Source: an uncultured Shimia sp. (GTDB taxonomy: Bacteria; Pseudomonadota; Alphaproteobacteria; Rhodobacterales; Rhodobacteraceae). Taken from it: a stretch of 64,000 nt of DNA. Shown in pieces: positions 45,215 through 53,920 of the stretch. Every line of letters starts with the position of its first letter. Position 1 is the first letter of the stretch. The DNA lies in contig NZ_CANLRL010000011.1 in the NCBI RefSeq assembly GCF_947493595.1, positions 1 to 64,000 on the forward strand, given 5' to 3'. Both the position numbers and the translations under genes were made by a program. The notes beneath the pieces were generated by a model. It saw nothing but the letters and a program-made list of their open reading frames with translations. It was not told the origin of the DNA and made no database searches.

Positions 45215-46284
45215 CCACAACGCTTTTTTCTCTGTCTTGCGGCTTTGGAGTCGGCGCGTTTCCCGCTTTGGCGCATGACAACAAGGTGCTGGTGTACAAC
45301 TGGTCCGATTATGTCGCCGAAGATGTGTTGGAAACTTGGGAAGAGGATACCGGTTTTGGCATCGAAATTGACAGCTACGCAAATGCCAATGAGGCGGAGG
45401 CACGTCTTATCGCGCGCGGCACCGGTTATGATATTGTTGTCGTATCCAGCGAGACTGTTGGGCGCATTATAGCAAGTGGTGGCGTTCAAAAACTTGTTCC
45501 AGAGAACTTTCCGGATATTGTGAAGCCATTGCCATATTTGGAGGACCTCTTGTTTTCCAATGTGCCCGAAGCGCGAGATTACCTGGTACCATATATGTGG
45601 GGAACCACTGGGGTCGCTTATAACATTGAAGAGGTTGCGGCGCGCATTCCCGACGCGCCAACTGACAGCTGGGCGTTGATTTTCGATCCCGAGAACGCCA
45701 AGCGCATGGCTGATTGCGGCATCACAATAGTGGACTCAAACGAAGAGGTTGTGGCCGCAGCGCTGGCCTATTTGGGAAAGAACCCACGCTCAAAAGATCC
45801 TGAAGATTTGGCCGCCGCTTTTGAAGTTTTAACTGCGATTGAGCCCTACATCGCAGACTTCAACACCGAGCAATATGACGATCTAATGAACGGGGAGATC
45901 TGTCTCTCGTTGACTTGGAGCTCTGAGGGATTGGGGCCGATGCTCGAAGGAGAGGGGGGCTTTCAATATGTGATCCCTAAGGAGGGGACCAATATTTGGG
46001 CGGATGTGATTGTGATGCCGATCGATGCCAAACATTTGGAGCTGGCCAACAAGACGATCAATCACCTGATGAATAGACAGAACCTGGCCTTAGGGGTTGA
46101 GTATCTATTTGGCGCGATCAGTTCGGAAGAGATTGTGGATGTCGTAGACAGCTCCCTATTTGAGTACCCGGCCCTTTCACTGCCCGAGGACATCCGTGAG
46201 GTCTTGTATTTGGCGCCTCAGTTTACGGGAGCGGAAAAGGAAGCACTCGACAAGAGATGGCGCCAGTTGCAGCTCGGAATGTAG
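45205..46284 (+). CDS. Orphan polyamine-type periplasmic binding protein (PotD/PotF-like)
   Basis: A 359-residue secreted protein, signal peptide ending FPALAHDNK. KVLVYNWSDYVAEDVLETWEEDTG is the standard opening of spermidine/putrescine-binding proteins, and YDIVVVSSETVGRIIASGGVQKL and YMWGTTGVAYN are also characteristic. No permease or ATPase gene is adjacent. It overlaps the hybrid kinase gene and both share the promoter region, so a sensory rather than a transport role is the most economical reading. Alternatively it may feed a transporter encoded elsewhere. Confidence 0.88.
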   Translation: MRMTTTLFSLSCGFGVGAFPALAHDNKVLVYNWSDYVAEDVLETWEEDTGFGIEIDSYANANEAEARLIARGTGYDIVVVSSETVGRIIASGGVQKLVPENFPDIVKPLPYLEDLLFSNVPEARDYLVPYMWGTTGVAYNIEEVAARIPDAPTDSWALIFDPENAKRMADCGITIVDSNEEVVAAALAYLGKNPRSKDPEDLAAAFEVLTAIEPYIADFNTEQYDDLMNGEICLSLTWSSEGLGPMLEGEGGFQYVIPKEGTNIWADVIVMPIDAKHLELANKTINHLMNRQNLALGVEYLFGAISSEEIVDVVDSSLFEYPALSLPEDIREVLYLAPQFTGAEKEALDKRWRQLQLGM

Positions 46285-46710
46285 CGGGCAAGAAGCAAAA
46301 GGAAGTACATCTGCGTCTTCTTTTCAGGACAGTTATCCCACAAATGGGCGTTCACCAATTGGAAAAGCGGTTTGAGAGCCGTCTGAGTTGAGACGACAGC
46401 GGTAACGGTATTAACATTCCCGTCCATTTGTCATCCGAAAGCTCGATCCTTACACGCGAGATGGGTGGATGGGGGAAGCCGATGACCCAGTGGATGCTTA
46501 TCGCTTCAGGACGCCCATGCTCAGTCACTGTGCTTTACGGACACAATGGCGCGTATCCGACGCGGGATCGGATGATCCGGCATCACCTCGATCCGCCAGG
46601 TGCGCACCGCGTGGAAAGCGGCTGAGCTGACATTGCCTGACGTGCTTTGGCTAAGCCGCATTCCGGAAGCGGTGCCCAGTGGATTGAAGGTGGACCGGTA
46701 ACGGGCCGTT
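46285..46710. other. Non-coding interval between convergent genes
   Basis: About 425 bases between the binding-protein gene (plus) and a lacI-type gene (minus). A minus-strand frame (C-terminal part 46521-46700) reads smoothly but matches nothing I know and has no start of its own. No clear terminator is visible. Confidence 0.35.
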
Positions 46711-47739
46711 CTATTTGCGCCCGGCAGGCCCGCAGCTTTCCCGGACGACAAGATCGCCGTGCAGTCGTTCGCTGGCCTTCTCAGTGCTTTGCCCTTCCAA
46801 CCCATCCAGAAGGATCGCCATGGCGCGCTCGCCAATCTTGTTGCGCGGTTGGCGGATCGTGGTCAGGGCCGGAGTGATGTTGCTGGCAAAGGGAATGTCG
46901 TCAAAGCCAATCACGGAAAAATCGCGTGGCACATCAAACCCACGCAGGCGCAAGGCGGCGATCACGCCAATGGCGGTGTTGTCATTGAAGCAGAAGAAGG
47001 CTGTGGGCAGGGTGTCCTTGATGAAAAGGCGTTCCACGGCAGCACGGCCGCCTTCGCTGCTGCCATCGCCCTCGATGCGCCAATCGGCCAGTTCTTCGGC
47101 GCATTCTGCCAGGCCTTTGCGATAGCCTTCGTGGCGCAGATCGGAGAGCACGTCGCCGGTGCCACCGCCGACAAACACGATGCGGCGATGGCCAAGAGAC
47201 ACCAGATATTCGGTTGCCATTTTGGAGGCGGCCACGTCGTCCACACCGACAAAATCGGTCTCGGCGGTTTCCAATGGGCGGCCCACAGCGACCAGAGGGG
47301 GCAATTGTGTAACCGGATCTTGCGGCGCGCCTGCGACGGGCAGGTGGCCGGTTAGGAGAACAAGCCCATCCGCCACACCCGTTGCCAGAAAGCGCATATG
47401 GTTCTCTTCCAGCGAAATCGCGCCCTCGGTGTTGCCGATCAACACGCCGTAGCCGCGGGCGTGTGCTTCCTTTTCCAGGCCGATCAGGACCCCTGGGAAA
47501 TTCGGGTCGGCAATGGAGGGTGTTAGCACCATGACCATTTTGGAGCGTTTCATGCGCAGGTTCTGCGCCATCACATTGGCGGTGTAGCCGGTGCGCGCGA
47601 TGGCATTGGTCACCTTCTTGCGCGTGCTCTCCGCCACCTTTTCTGGGTTCCGAATCGCGCGGCTGACCGTGGCAATGGAGACACCGGCAAGCTTGGCGAC
47701 GTCCTCGATTGTGGCAGATTTCTTGGGTGGCAATGACAC
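46711..47739 (-). CDS. LacI-family transcriptional regulator of the ribose-type ABC operon
   Basis: About 342 residues from the GTG at 47739 (MSLPPKKSATIEDVAKLAGVSIATVSRAIRNP), the usual distance from start to HTH in this family. The frame is also open to an ATG at 47817, but that position directly abuts the operators and lacks a ribosome-binding site. The HTH, the hinge and a sugar-binding domain (VMVLTPSIADPNFPGVLIGLEKEA, GVDDVAASKMATEYLVSLGHRRI, IGFDDIPFASNITPALTTIRQP) are complete. It is divergent from the ABC importer genes across three tandem operator-like sites, its probable targets. Confidence 0.88.
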   Translation of the reverse strand: MSLPPKKSATIEDVAKLAGVSIATVSRAIRNPEKVAESTRKKVTNAIARTGYTANVMAQNLRMKRSKMVMVLTPSIADPNFPGVLIGLEKEAHARGYGVLIGNTEGAISLEENHMRFLATGVADGLVLLTGHLPVAGAPQDPVTQLPPLVAVGRPLETAETDFVGVDDVAASKMATEYLVSLGHRRIVFVGGGTGDVLSDLRHEGYRKGLAECAEELADWRIEGDGSSEGGRAAVERLFIKDTLPTAFFCFNDNTAIGVIAALRLRGFDVPRDFSVIGFDDIPFASNITPALTTIRQPRNKIGERAMAILLDGLEGQSTEKASERLHGDLVVRESCGPAGRK

Positions 47740-47819
47740 GTTTGGCGCGCCTGTTGGTTTGGTGTTTTTGTTTATGCGCACAAGGCGGTTAGAAGCCTTA
47801 TAGCCGCAATGCGGCATCG

Positions 47820-47876
47820 TGAAAAGGTTTACAGTGCATGATGTAAAGGTTTACATGGGTAATGAAAACGTTTACA
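47820..47876. promoter_or_regulatory. Three phased LacI-type operators
   Basis: TGAAAAGGTTTACA (47820-47833), TGTAAAGGTTTACA (47842-47855) and TGAAAACGTTTACA (47863-47876) are variants of one 14-bp near-palindrome. They start 22 and 21 bases apart, about two helical turns each, so bound dimers would lie on the same DNA face. They fill the divergent promoter region between the lacI-type gene and the ABC operon. Confidence 0.8.
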
Positions 47877-47928
47877 TAAATCAATCAACACCCCCCAGAG
47901 TGGGGTGAAAATTCAGGGAGGAGACGAC

Positions 47929-49452
47929 GTGCCGGATGGCCAGTCTATAGGTGTGCCGATTTTGTCGGCGGACGGGATCAGTAAGTCATTTGGCTCGGTC
48001 CCGGTTCTGTTCAGCGTCAGCATGGACATTCGCGCCGGAGAGGTGCACGCGCTTATTGGAGAGAATGGCGCGGGCAAGTCGACATTCATGAAAATCCTGT
48101 CCGGGTTCCTACAGCCTACGTCTGGCCATATCCGCTTGGACGGCGTGGACACCGAGTTGCCCGGCAATGGTCAGTCGGAGGCTTTGGGGATTGTTCTGAT
48201 CCACCAAGAGCTCAATCTCGCCGAGCAGATGACCGTTGAGGAAAACATTTTCCTTGGGCGCGAAATCATGAGCCGGGGCGTGTTGGATAGGGCCACGATG
48301 CGCGCCATGGTGCGCGGCTATCTGGATGACATCGGCCTCGACATTTCGCCTGAAGACCGCATTTCTGATCTCTCGATTGCGCAAAAGCAGATGGTTGAGA
48401 TTGTCAAAGCCATCAGTCGCGATGCGCGCGTTCTGATCATGGACGAGCCAACTGCGGTTTTGACCGAAGCGGAAACCGAGTTGTTCTTCGCGCAGGTGCG
48501 CCGCTTGAAGGCACGCGGCACCGCGATTGTCTTTGTCTCCCACAAGCTGGCCGAAGTCAGTGCGATTTCCGATCAAGTGACCGTGCTGCGGGACGGGCAA
48601 TGGATTGGCACCCACGCGGCAAGCGACGTGACACCAGACACAATGGCGCAAATGATGGTGGGGCGCGAGTTGAGCGACTTTTACCCGCCGATGAACGAAG
48701 TGGATGTGGATGCAGATCGCGTGCTTGAGGTGCGTGATCTGGTGGCGCCCGGCGTACACAATGTCAGCTTTGACCTTAGGAGAGGGGAAATCCTCGGGTT
48801 TTCAGGGTTGATCGGCGCCGGGCGTACAGCGGTTTTTGAGGCCATTTGCGGCCTGATCCCGCGCGAGCGTGGCGCCATCACCTTTGATGGATCCTCCGCA
48901 CAATTTGGATCTGTGGCAGAGGCGCGAGACGCGGGTGTTGTCTACCTGACCAAAGACCGCAAAGAGAAAGGCCTGTTGCTGGGACAAAAGATGCGCCCCA
49001 ACCTGTCCCTTTTTGCATTGCCGAAGTTTGTCAAAGGGCTGAGCGTGGATCGCAAAGCGGAAGACGCCGCACTGGAGCGGGCCATTCGCCGCTTTGATAT
49101 TCGGGCCCGTGATCCCAACGTGAGGGTTGGCGATCTGTCCGGCGGCAATCAGCAAAAGCTGTTGCTGGCCAAGGTGATGGAATGTGATCCGCGGGTTTTG
49201 ATCATTGATGAGCCAACTCGGGGCATCGATGTGGGCACCAAACAGCAAATCTATCACTTCATTGCGGCAATCGCAGCTGAAGGTGTGTCGGTGATCGTGG
49301 TGTCCTCTGAAATGCCGGAGATCATTGGCCTGTGCCACCGTGTGGTGGTGATGCGCGAGGGCGAAATCACCGGGGTCGTGACCGGCGATCATATCAACGA
49401 AACAGAAATCGTGCGCTACGCCGCAGGACTGAAGCGGGAGCATCAACAATGA
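47929..49452 (+). CDS. Sugar ABC transporter ATP-binding protein, double-domain (RbsA/XylG type)
   Basis: A 507-residue protein with two ATPase domains. The first has GENGAGKSTFMKIL, LSIAQKQMVEIVKAIS and VLIMDEPTAVLTEAE. The second has the degenerate Walker A GLIGAGRTAVFEAI normal for the second half of this family, LSGGNQQKLLLAKVM and VLIIDEPTRGIDVGTK. GTG at 47929 behind GGGAGGAG is preferred to the GTG at 47905. First gene of an operon with an RbsC-like permease and RbsB-like binding protein. Substrate candidates are monosaccharides or cyclitols. Confidence 0.93.
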   Translation: MPDGQSIGVPILSADGISKSFGSVPVLFSVSMDIRAGEVHALIGENGAGKSTFMKILSGFLQPTSGHIRLDGVDTELPGNGQSEALGIVLIHQELNLAEQMTVEENIFLGREIMSRGVLDRATMRAMVRGYLDDIGLDISPEDRISDLSIAQKQMVEIVKAISRDARVLIMDEPTAVLTEAETELFFAQVRRLKARGTAIVFVSHKLAEVSAISDQVTVLRDGQWIGTHAASDVTPDTMAQMMVGRELSDFYPPMNEVDVDADRVLEVRDLVAPGVHNVSFDLRRGEILGFSGLIGAGRTAVFEAICGLIPRERGAITFDGSSAQFGSVAEARDAGVVYLTKDRKEKGLLLGQKMRPNLSLFALPKFVKGLSVDRKAEDAALERAIRRFDIRARDPNVRVGDLSGGNQQKLLLAKVMECDPRVLIIDEPTRGIDVGTKQQIYHFIAAIAAEGVSVIVVSSEMPEIIGLCHRVVVMREGEITGVVTGDHINETEIVRYAAGLKREHQQ

Positions 49453-50465
49453 CCGAGACAACCATGAATTCAGCCAAACCTTCACTGTTGCGCGGTTTTG
49501 ACCTTAAGGCCGCCGGCCCTGCCATTGCATTGCTCATCCTCTGTTTAATTGGGTTTCTGCTCAATCCAGCGTTCTTGAGCGAGGGCAATATCACCAACTT
49601 GCTGACGCGCTCAGCCTTCATTGGCATCATTGCGGTTGGCGCGACATTCGTGATCACCGCTGGTGGGATTGACCTATCCGTAGGCTCGATGGCTGCCGTC
49701 ATCGCTGGGGTGATGATCATCGTGATGAACAGTGCGGTGGACACCTTTGGCACAGGGGTCACCACGGTGCTGATCGGCTGCGGATGTTCCATCATTCTTG
49801 GCCTCGGCGCGGGCCTTGTGAACGGTTTTTTGACCACCAAAGGCAAAATCGAAGCTTTCATTGTGACCCTGGGGACCATGGGCATCTATCGCTCGCTGGT
49901 GACCTATTTTGCGGACGGCGGCACGTTGTCTCTCAACTATGACATCCGTGGCGTGTACCGCCCGGTCTACTACGACAGCTTCTTTGGCCTGCCTATTCCG
50001 GTTTGGGTGTTCATCGTTGTCTCCATTGCAGGGTGGTTCCTGCTGAACCGAACAGCGTTTGGCCGCTACTGTACCGCCATTGGCTCCAACGAGAGCGTGG
50101 CAAAATACTCGGCCATCAAAGTCGACCGTGTAAAAACGCTGACCTATGTGATCCAGGGTCTTTGCGTCTCGCTGGCCACCATCATTTATGTGCCGCGCCT
50201 TGGTTCCGCATCGTCCTCAACCGGTGTGTTGTGGGAGCTGGAAGCCATCGCCGCGGTGATCATTGGCGGCACCGTGCTCAAGGGCGGTTATGGCCGGATT
50301 GGCGGCACCATTCTGGGCGCTCTCATCCTGACCACAATCGGCAACATTCTGAACTTCACTGACATGATCTCCAACTATCTCAACGGGACCATGCAGGGCC
50401 TCATCATCATCGTGGCCGTCTGGCTGCAACGCGGAGATTGGGGCCGCAATAAGTCGGCAGACTAA
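49449..50465 (+). CDS. Sugar ABC transporter permease (RbsC type)
   Basis: A 338-residue permease with eight to ten membrane segments. FVITAGGIDLSVGSMAAVIAGV, GLVNGFLTTKGKIEAFIVTLGTMGIYR and the loop AIGSNESVAKYSAIKVDRVKTLTYVI match the RbsC/XylH/inositol-permease group. The ATG at 49449 overlaps the ATPase stop (ATGA). Confidence 0.93.
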   Translation: MTETTMNSAKPSLLRGFDLKAAGPAIALLILCLIGFLLNPAFLSEGNITNLLTRSAFIGIIAVGATFVITAGGIDLSVGSMAAVIAGVMIIVMNSAVDTFGTGVTTVLIGCGCSIILGLGAGLVNGFLTTKGKIEAFIVTLGTMGIYRSLVTYFADGGTLSLNYDIRGVYRPVYYDSFFGLPIPVWVFIVVSIAGWFLLNRTAFGRYCTAIGSNESVAKYSAIKVDRVKTLTYVIQGLCVSLATIIYVPRLGSASSSTGVLWELEAIAAVIIGGTVLKGGYGRIGGTILGALILTTIGNILNFTDMISNYLNGTMQGLIIIVAVWLQRGDWGRNKSAD

Positions 50466-50585
50466 ACGCCGACACACCACACAAAGAGTTTCTCGCAGAG
50501 CTTTGCGCGAAAGAACCGGACGTCACCGGAGAGGAGAGGTGCGTCCAAATCACAGGGAAGTCAAAGACCTTTTAGGGAGGAAACC

Positions 50586-51539
50586 ATGAAGACCTTTACC
50601 AAATTTGGGGCCTTGGCCACTGCGGCCACCATCGCCCTCACCGGCTGGGCAAGTGCCGATACCATCAAGATCGGCGTGAGCTACCCAACACCAACCCACG
50701 CCTGGGCAGCTGGTATGAACTGGCATGCTGAAAAGGCTGAAGAACGACTGGAGGCACTCTATCCGGATGTGGATCTGATCCTGGTGAATTCGCCAGATCC
50801 ATCCGCGCAAGCAAGTGCACTTGAGGATCTTGTGTCTGTGCATGGCATTGATGCACTTGTTGTGCTGCCGTTTGAAAGTGAGCCGCTCACCGATCCGGTG
50901 TTGAATGTCAAAAAATCCGGCGCGTTAATCACAGTTGTGGATCGTGGCTTAAGCCAGCCGGGCATTGAGGACATCTATGTTGCGGGTAACAACCCGGAGC
51001 TGGGCCGTGTGTCGGCGGAGTATATGAAAACCCGCCTCAAAGATGGCGACAATATTGTGGTGCTGCGCGGCATTCCAACGCTGATCGACAACGAGCGCTT
51101 TGATGCCTTCATGGCCGAAATCGAAGGCTCCGGCATCAACGTTTTGGACCACAAGCACGCTAACTGGAACCGTGATGACGGTTTCGAAGTGATGCAGGAC
51201 TTCCTGTCGCGCTTCCCAGACATCGACGCGGTTTGGGCGCAGGATGATGACATCGCGATTGGTGTTGTTGCCGCGTTGAAACAGGCCGGCCGTGATGGCG
51301 ATGGCATGTTTGTTGTCGGCGGCGCCGGCATGAAAGAGACCATCAAAGGCATCATGGATGGCAACGAACTGGTGCCGGTCGACGTGCTCTATCCGCCGGC
51401 GATGATTGCCACCGCGATGGATGTGACCGTGTCCGCGTTCAAATCCAATGGCCCTGTGGCTGGGCGCTACATCCTCGGTGCGACGCTGATTACACCTGAG
51501 AACGCGGCGAGCTTCTACTTCCCGGATTCGCCGTTCTAA
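50586..51539 (+). CDS. Sugar ABC transporter substrate-binding protein (RbsB type)
   Basis: A 317-residue periplasmic protein; signal peptide ends LTGWASADT. The fold signature IKIGVSYPTPTHAWAAGMNWHAEKA, then DALVVLPFESEPLTDPV, VDRGLSQPG and VWAQDDDIAIGVVAALKQAG, places it in the LacI-like sugar-binding group with ribose, xylose and inositol binders. Ribosome-binding site AGGGAGGAA. A hairpin follows at 51559-51591. Confidence 0.92.
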   Translation: MKTFTKFGALATAATIALTGWASADTIKIGVSYPTPTHAWAAGMNWHAEKAEERLEALYPDVDLILVNSPDPSAQASALEDLVSVHGIDALVVLPFESEPLTDPVLNVKKSGALITVVDRGLSQPGIEDIYVAGNNPELGRVSAEYMKTRLKDGDNIVVLRGIPTLIDNERFDAFMAEIEGSGINVLDHKHANWNRDDGFEVMQDFLSRFPDIDAVWAQDDDIAIGVVAALKQAGRDGDGMFVVGGAGMKETIKGIMDGNELVPVDVLYPPAMIATAMDVTVSAFKSNGPVAGRYILGATLITPENAASFYFPDSPF

Positions 51540-51558
51540 AGCGCCATTCGGGTACCCG

Positions 51559-51591
51559 AGAAGAGGCCCTTTCTCCCAAGGGGCCTCTTCT
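51559..51591 (+). terminator. Hairpin after the binding-protein gene
   Basis: 11-bp stem AGAAGAGGCCC / GGGCCTCTTCT with an 11-base loop and no U-tract, between the RbsB-type gene and the isomerase gene. It probably stabilises the upstream message or attenuates read-through. Confidence 0.6.
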
Positions 51592-51609
51592 TCAAACAGG
51601 AGAAAAATC

Positions 51610-52665
51610 ATGCAGACAATCAAAGGTCCCGCACTGTTTCTGGCGCAGTTTGCTGGCGACGACGCCCCGTTCAATTCCTGGGACAGCATCACCAAATGGG
51701 CCGCTGATTGTGGCTACAAGGGCGTGCAGGTGCCCAGCTGGGACGGACGCTTATTTGATCTCGCTCGCGCGGCCAGTTCACAGAGCTATTGCGAAGAGCT
51801 GGTTGGCGTAGCGCGCGAAAATGGCGTCGAAATCACAGAATTGTCCACACATTTGCAAGGCCAGTTGGTCGCGGTGCATCCGGCGTATGACGAAGCTTTT
51901 GACGGCTTTGCCGCCCCAGAGGTGCGTGGCAATCCCAAGGCGCGGCAGGCTTGGGCCGTGGAGCAGGTGAAGCTGGCGATCACCGCGAGTTACAATCTGG
52001 GCATCGCATCACACGCGACATTTTCTGGCGCTTTGGCGTGGCCCTATATTTACCCCTGGCCACAGCGGCCCCCGGGATTGATCGACACAGCCTTTGACGA
52101 ATTGGCAAAACGCTGGCGGCCGATCCTGGACCATGCGGATCAAATGGGCGTGGATATTTGTTATGAAATCCACCCAGGCGAAGACCTGCACGATGGCGTG
52201 ACCTTTGAGATGTTCCTTGAACGGGTCGACAACCATGCGCGGTGCAACATGCTCTATGACCCCAGCCACTTCGTGCTGCAGTGTTTGGACTATGTCGGCC
52301 ATATCGATGACTACGCCGACCGGATCAAGATGTTCCACGTCAAAGATGCCGAGTTCAATCCGACCAGTAAGCAGGGCGTCTATGGGGGCTATCAAAGCTG
52401 GGTAGATCGCGCTGGGCGGTTCCGCAGTCTTGGCGATGGTCAGGTCGATTTTGGCAAGGTCTTCAGTAAAATGGCGGCCAACAACTTTGATGGTTGGGCC
52501 GTTGTGGAATGGGAATGCTGCCTGAAACACCCGGAAGACGGCGCCCGCGAAGGAGCGGCGTTTGTGCGCGATCATATCATTCGCGTGACCGAAACGGCCT
52601 TTGACGATTTTGCCGATGGTGGCACCGATGACGACGCCAACAAACGTATGCTGGGGATTTCGTGA
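51610..52665 (+). CDS. Sugar phosphate isomerase/epimerase (AP-endonuclease-2 fold)
   Basis: A 351-residue TIM-barrel enzyme of the xylose-isomerase-like group. Probable metal ligands are Glu in DICYEIHPGEDLHDG, Asp in MLYDPSHFVLQ, His in KMFHVKDAEFN and Glu in AVVEWECCLKHP. The family includes inosose dehydratases, ketose 3-epimerases and enzymes acting on 3-keto-glycosides. The stop overlaps the next gene, a Gfo/Idh/MocA dehydrogenase (TGATG). The pair suggests oxidation of the imported sugar or cyclitol followed by isomerisation or elimination. Confidence 0.88.
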   Translation: MQTIKGPALFLAQFAGDDAPFNSWDSITKWAADCGYKGVQVPSWDGRLFDLARAASSQSYCEELVGVARENGVEITELSTHLQGQLVAVHPAYDEAFDGFAAPEVRGNPKARQAWAVEQVKLAITASYNLGIASHATFSGALAWPYIYPWPQRPPGLIDTAFDELAKRWRPILDHADQMGVDICYEIHPGEDLHDGVTFEMFLERVDNHARCNMLYDPSHFVLQCLDYVGHIDDYADRIKMFHVKDAEFNPTSKQGVYGGYQSWVDRAGRFRSLGDGQVDFGKVFSKMAANNFDGWAVVEWECCLKHPEDGAREGAAFVRDHIIRVTETAFDDFADGGTDDDANKRMLGIS

Positions 52666-53816
52666 TGAGTGAGTTTGAAAGACCGATCCGGTTGGGCATG
52701 GTCGGCGGCGGTAACGATGCCTTTATCGGCGCTGTGCACCGCATCGCGGCGCGAATTGATGGGCAATTTGATCTTGTTGCGGGCGCACTGTCCTCTACGC
52801 CTGAAAAAGCGCAGGCGTCGGGGAAAGCTCTGGGGCTTGCTCCAGACCGGACCTATGATGACTTCAAAGCCATGGCGATCCGCGAGGCGCGACTAAAAGA
52901 AGGCATTGAGGCTGTGGCGATTGTCACACCCAACCATGTGCATATGGCCGCGGCGCGGGAGTTTCTGAAGCGCGGTATCCATGTGATCTGCGACAAACCA
53001 TTGACCTCCACTTTGGCGGATGCGCGCAAGATGGCACAAGCGGTGGAGAAATCGGACGCGCTGTTTGTTTTGACCCACAACTACACTGGTTATCCGCTGA
53101 TCCGACAAGCGCGGGACATGGTCGTCAATGGAGACTTGGGCGACATTCGTGTGGTGCAGGTTGAGTATCCGCAGGACTGGCTGACAGAGGCCCAGCCCGA
53201 AGACAACAAGCAGGCCAGCTGGCGTACTGATCCCGCGCGTTCCGGGGTAGGCGGGTCCACAGGGGACATTGGCACCCATGCCTTCAATCTTGCGTGTTTC
53301 GTGACTGGCCTGACACCGGAAAGTCTCTGTGCGGACCTTCAGAGCTTTGTTGACGGGCGGCAAGTGGATGACAACGCCCATGTGATGCTGCGGTTTGCGG
53401 AGGGTGCGCGGGGCATGCTGTGGTGTTCACAAGTTGCCCCAGGCAACGAAAATGCGCTGCGGTTGCGGGTCTACGGCTCCAAGAGCGGCATAGAATGGGG
53501 GCAGGAAAACCCCAATGTGATGCGCTACACGCCTTTTGGCGAACCGACCCGACTACTCACGCGGGCCGGAGCGGGCGCTGCTGGGCAGCCGGACCATTTG
53601 ACACGCACCCCCGGTGGTCATCCGGAGGGGTATCTTGAGGGCTTTGCCAATATCTACCTCGAGGCTGCGGAGTGCATCCGGGCGGGACGCACCGGTCAAC
53701 AAAGCTCCAAACACGTTGCGTTACCCGGATTAGAGGAGGGCATGGCGGGCATGCGATTCATTGATGCCTGTGTGCGCAGCTCGGCGCGGAATTCGGCGTG
53801 GGTGTCTCTCAAATAG
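52665..53816 (+). CDS. Gfo/Idh/MocA-family dehydrogenase
   Basis: A 383-residue NAD(P)-dependent dehydrogenase. The N-terminal Rossmann fold has LGMVGGGNDAFIGAVHRIAA, the catalytic Lys lies in IHVICDKPLTSTLADA, and the C-terminal substrate domain has GGSTGDIGTHAFNLACFVTG (the DxGxH motif). The ATG at 52665 overlaps the isomerase stop. Members oxidise sugars at C1 or C3, or inositols at C2; this one resembles sugar or cyclitol oxidases rather than IolG itself. Last gene of the operon. Confidence 0.9.
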   Translation: MSEFERPIRLGMVGGGNDAFIGAVHRIAARIDGQFDLVAGALSSTPEKAQASGKALGLAPDRTYDDFKAMAIREARLKEGIEAVAIVTPNHVHMAAAREFLKRGIHVICDKPLTSTLADARKMAQAVEKSDALFVLTHNYTGYPLIRQARDMVVNGDLGDIRVVQVEYPQDWLTEAQPEDNKQASWRTDPARSGVGGSTGDIGTHAFNLACFVTGLTPESLCADLQSFVDGRQVDDNAHVMLRFAEGARGMLWCSQVAPGNENALRLRVYGSKSGIEWGQENPNVMRYTPFGEPTRLLTRAGAGAAGQPDHLTRTPGGHPEGYLEGFANIYLEAAECIRAGRTGQQSSKHVALPGLEEGMAGMRFIDACVRSSARNSAWVSLK

Positions 53817-53920
53817 GATCGTATGACTTCATTCGTCATCTCACCGAAGGTGAGAAAGCGTGCAGGACGCGGGACATTCCGGGTGACCGCAGCCGGGAGT
53901 TTCTGGTGAGGCGGTTGCCC

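Noticed and set aside
46521-46835. 104-codon minus-strand frame after the lacI-type gene
   Set aside because: Its 5' half overlaps the lacI 3' end and the rest matches nothing known; possibly an old remnant, not supported as a gene.
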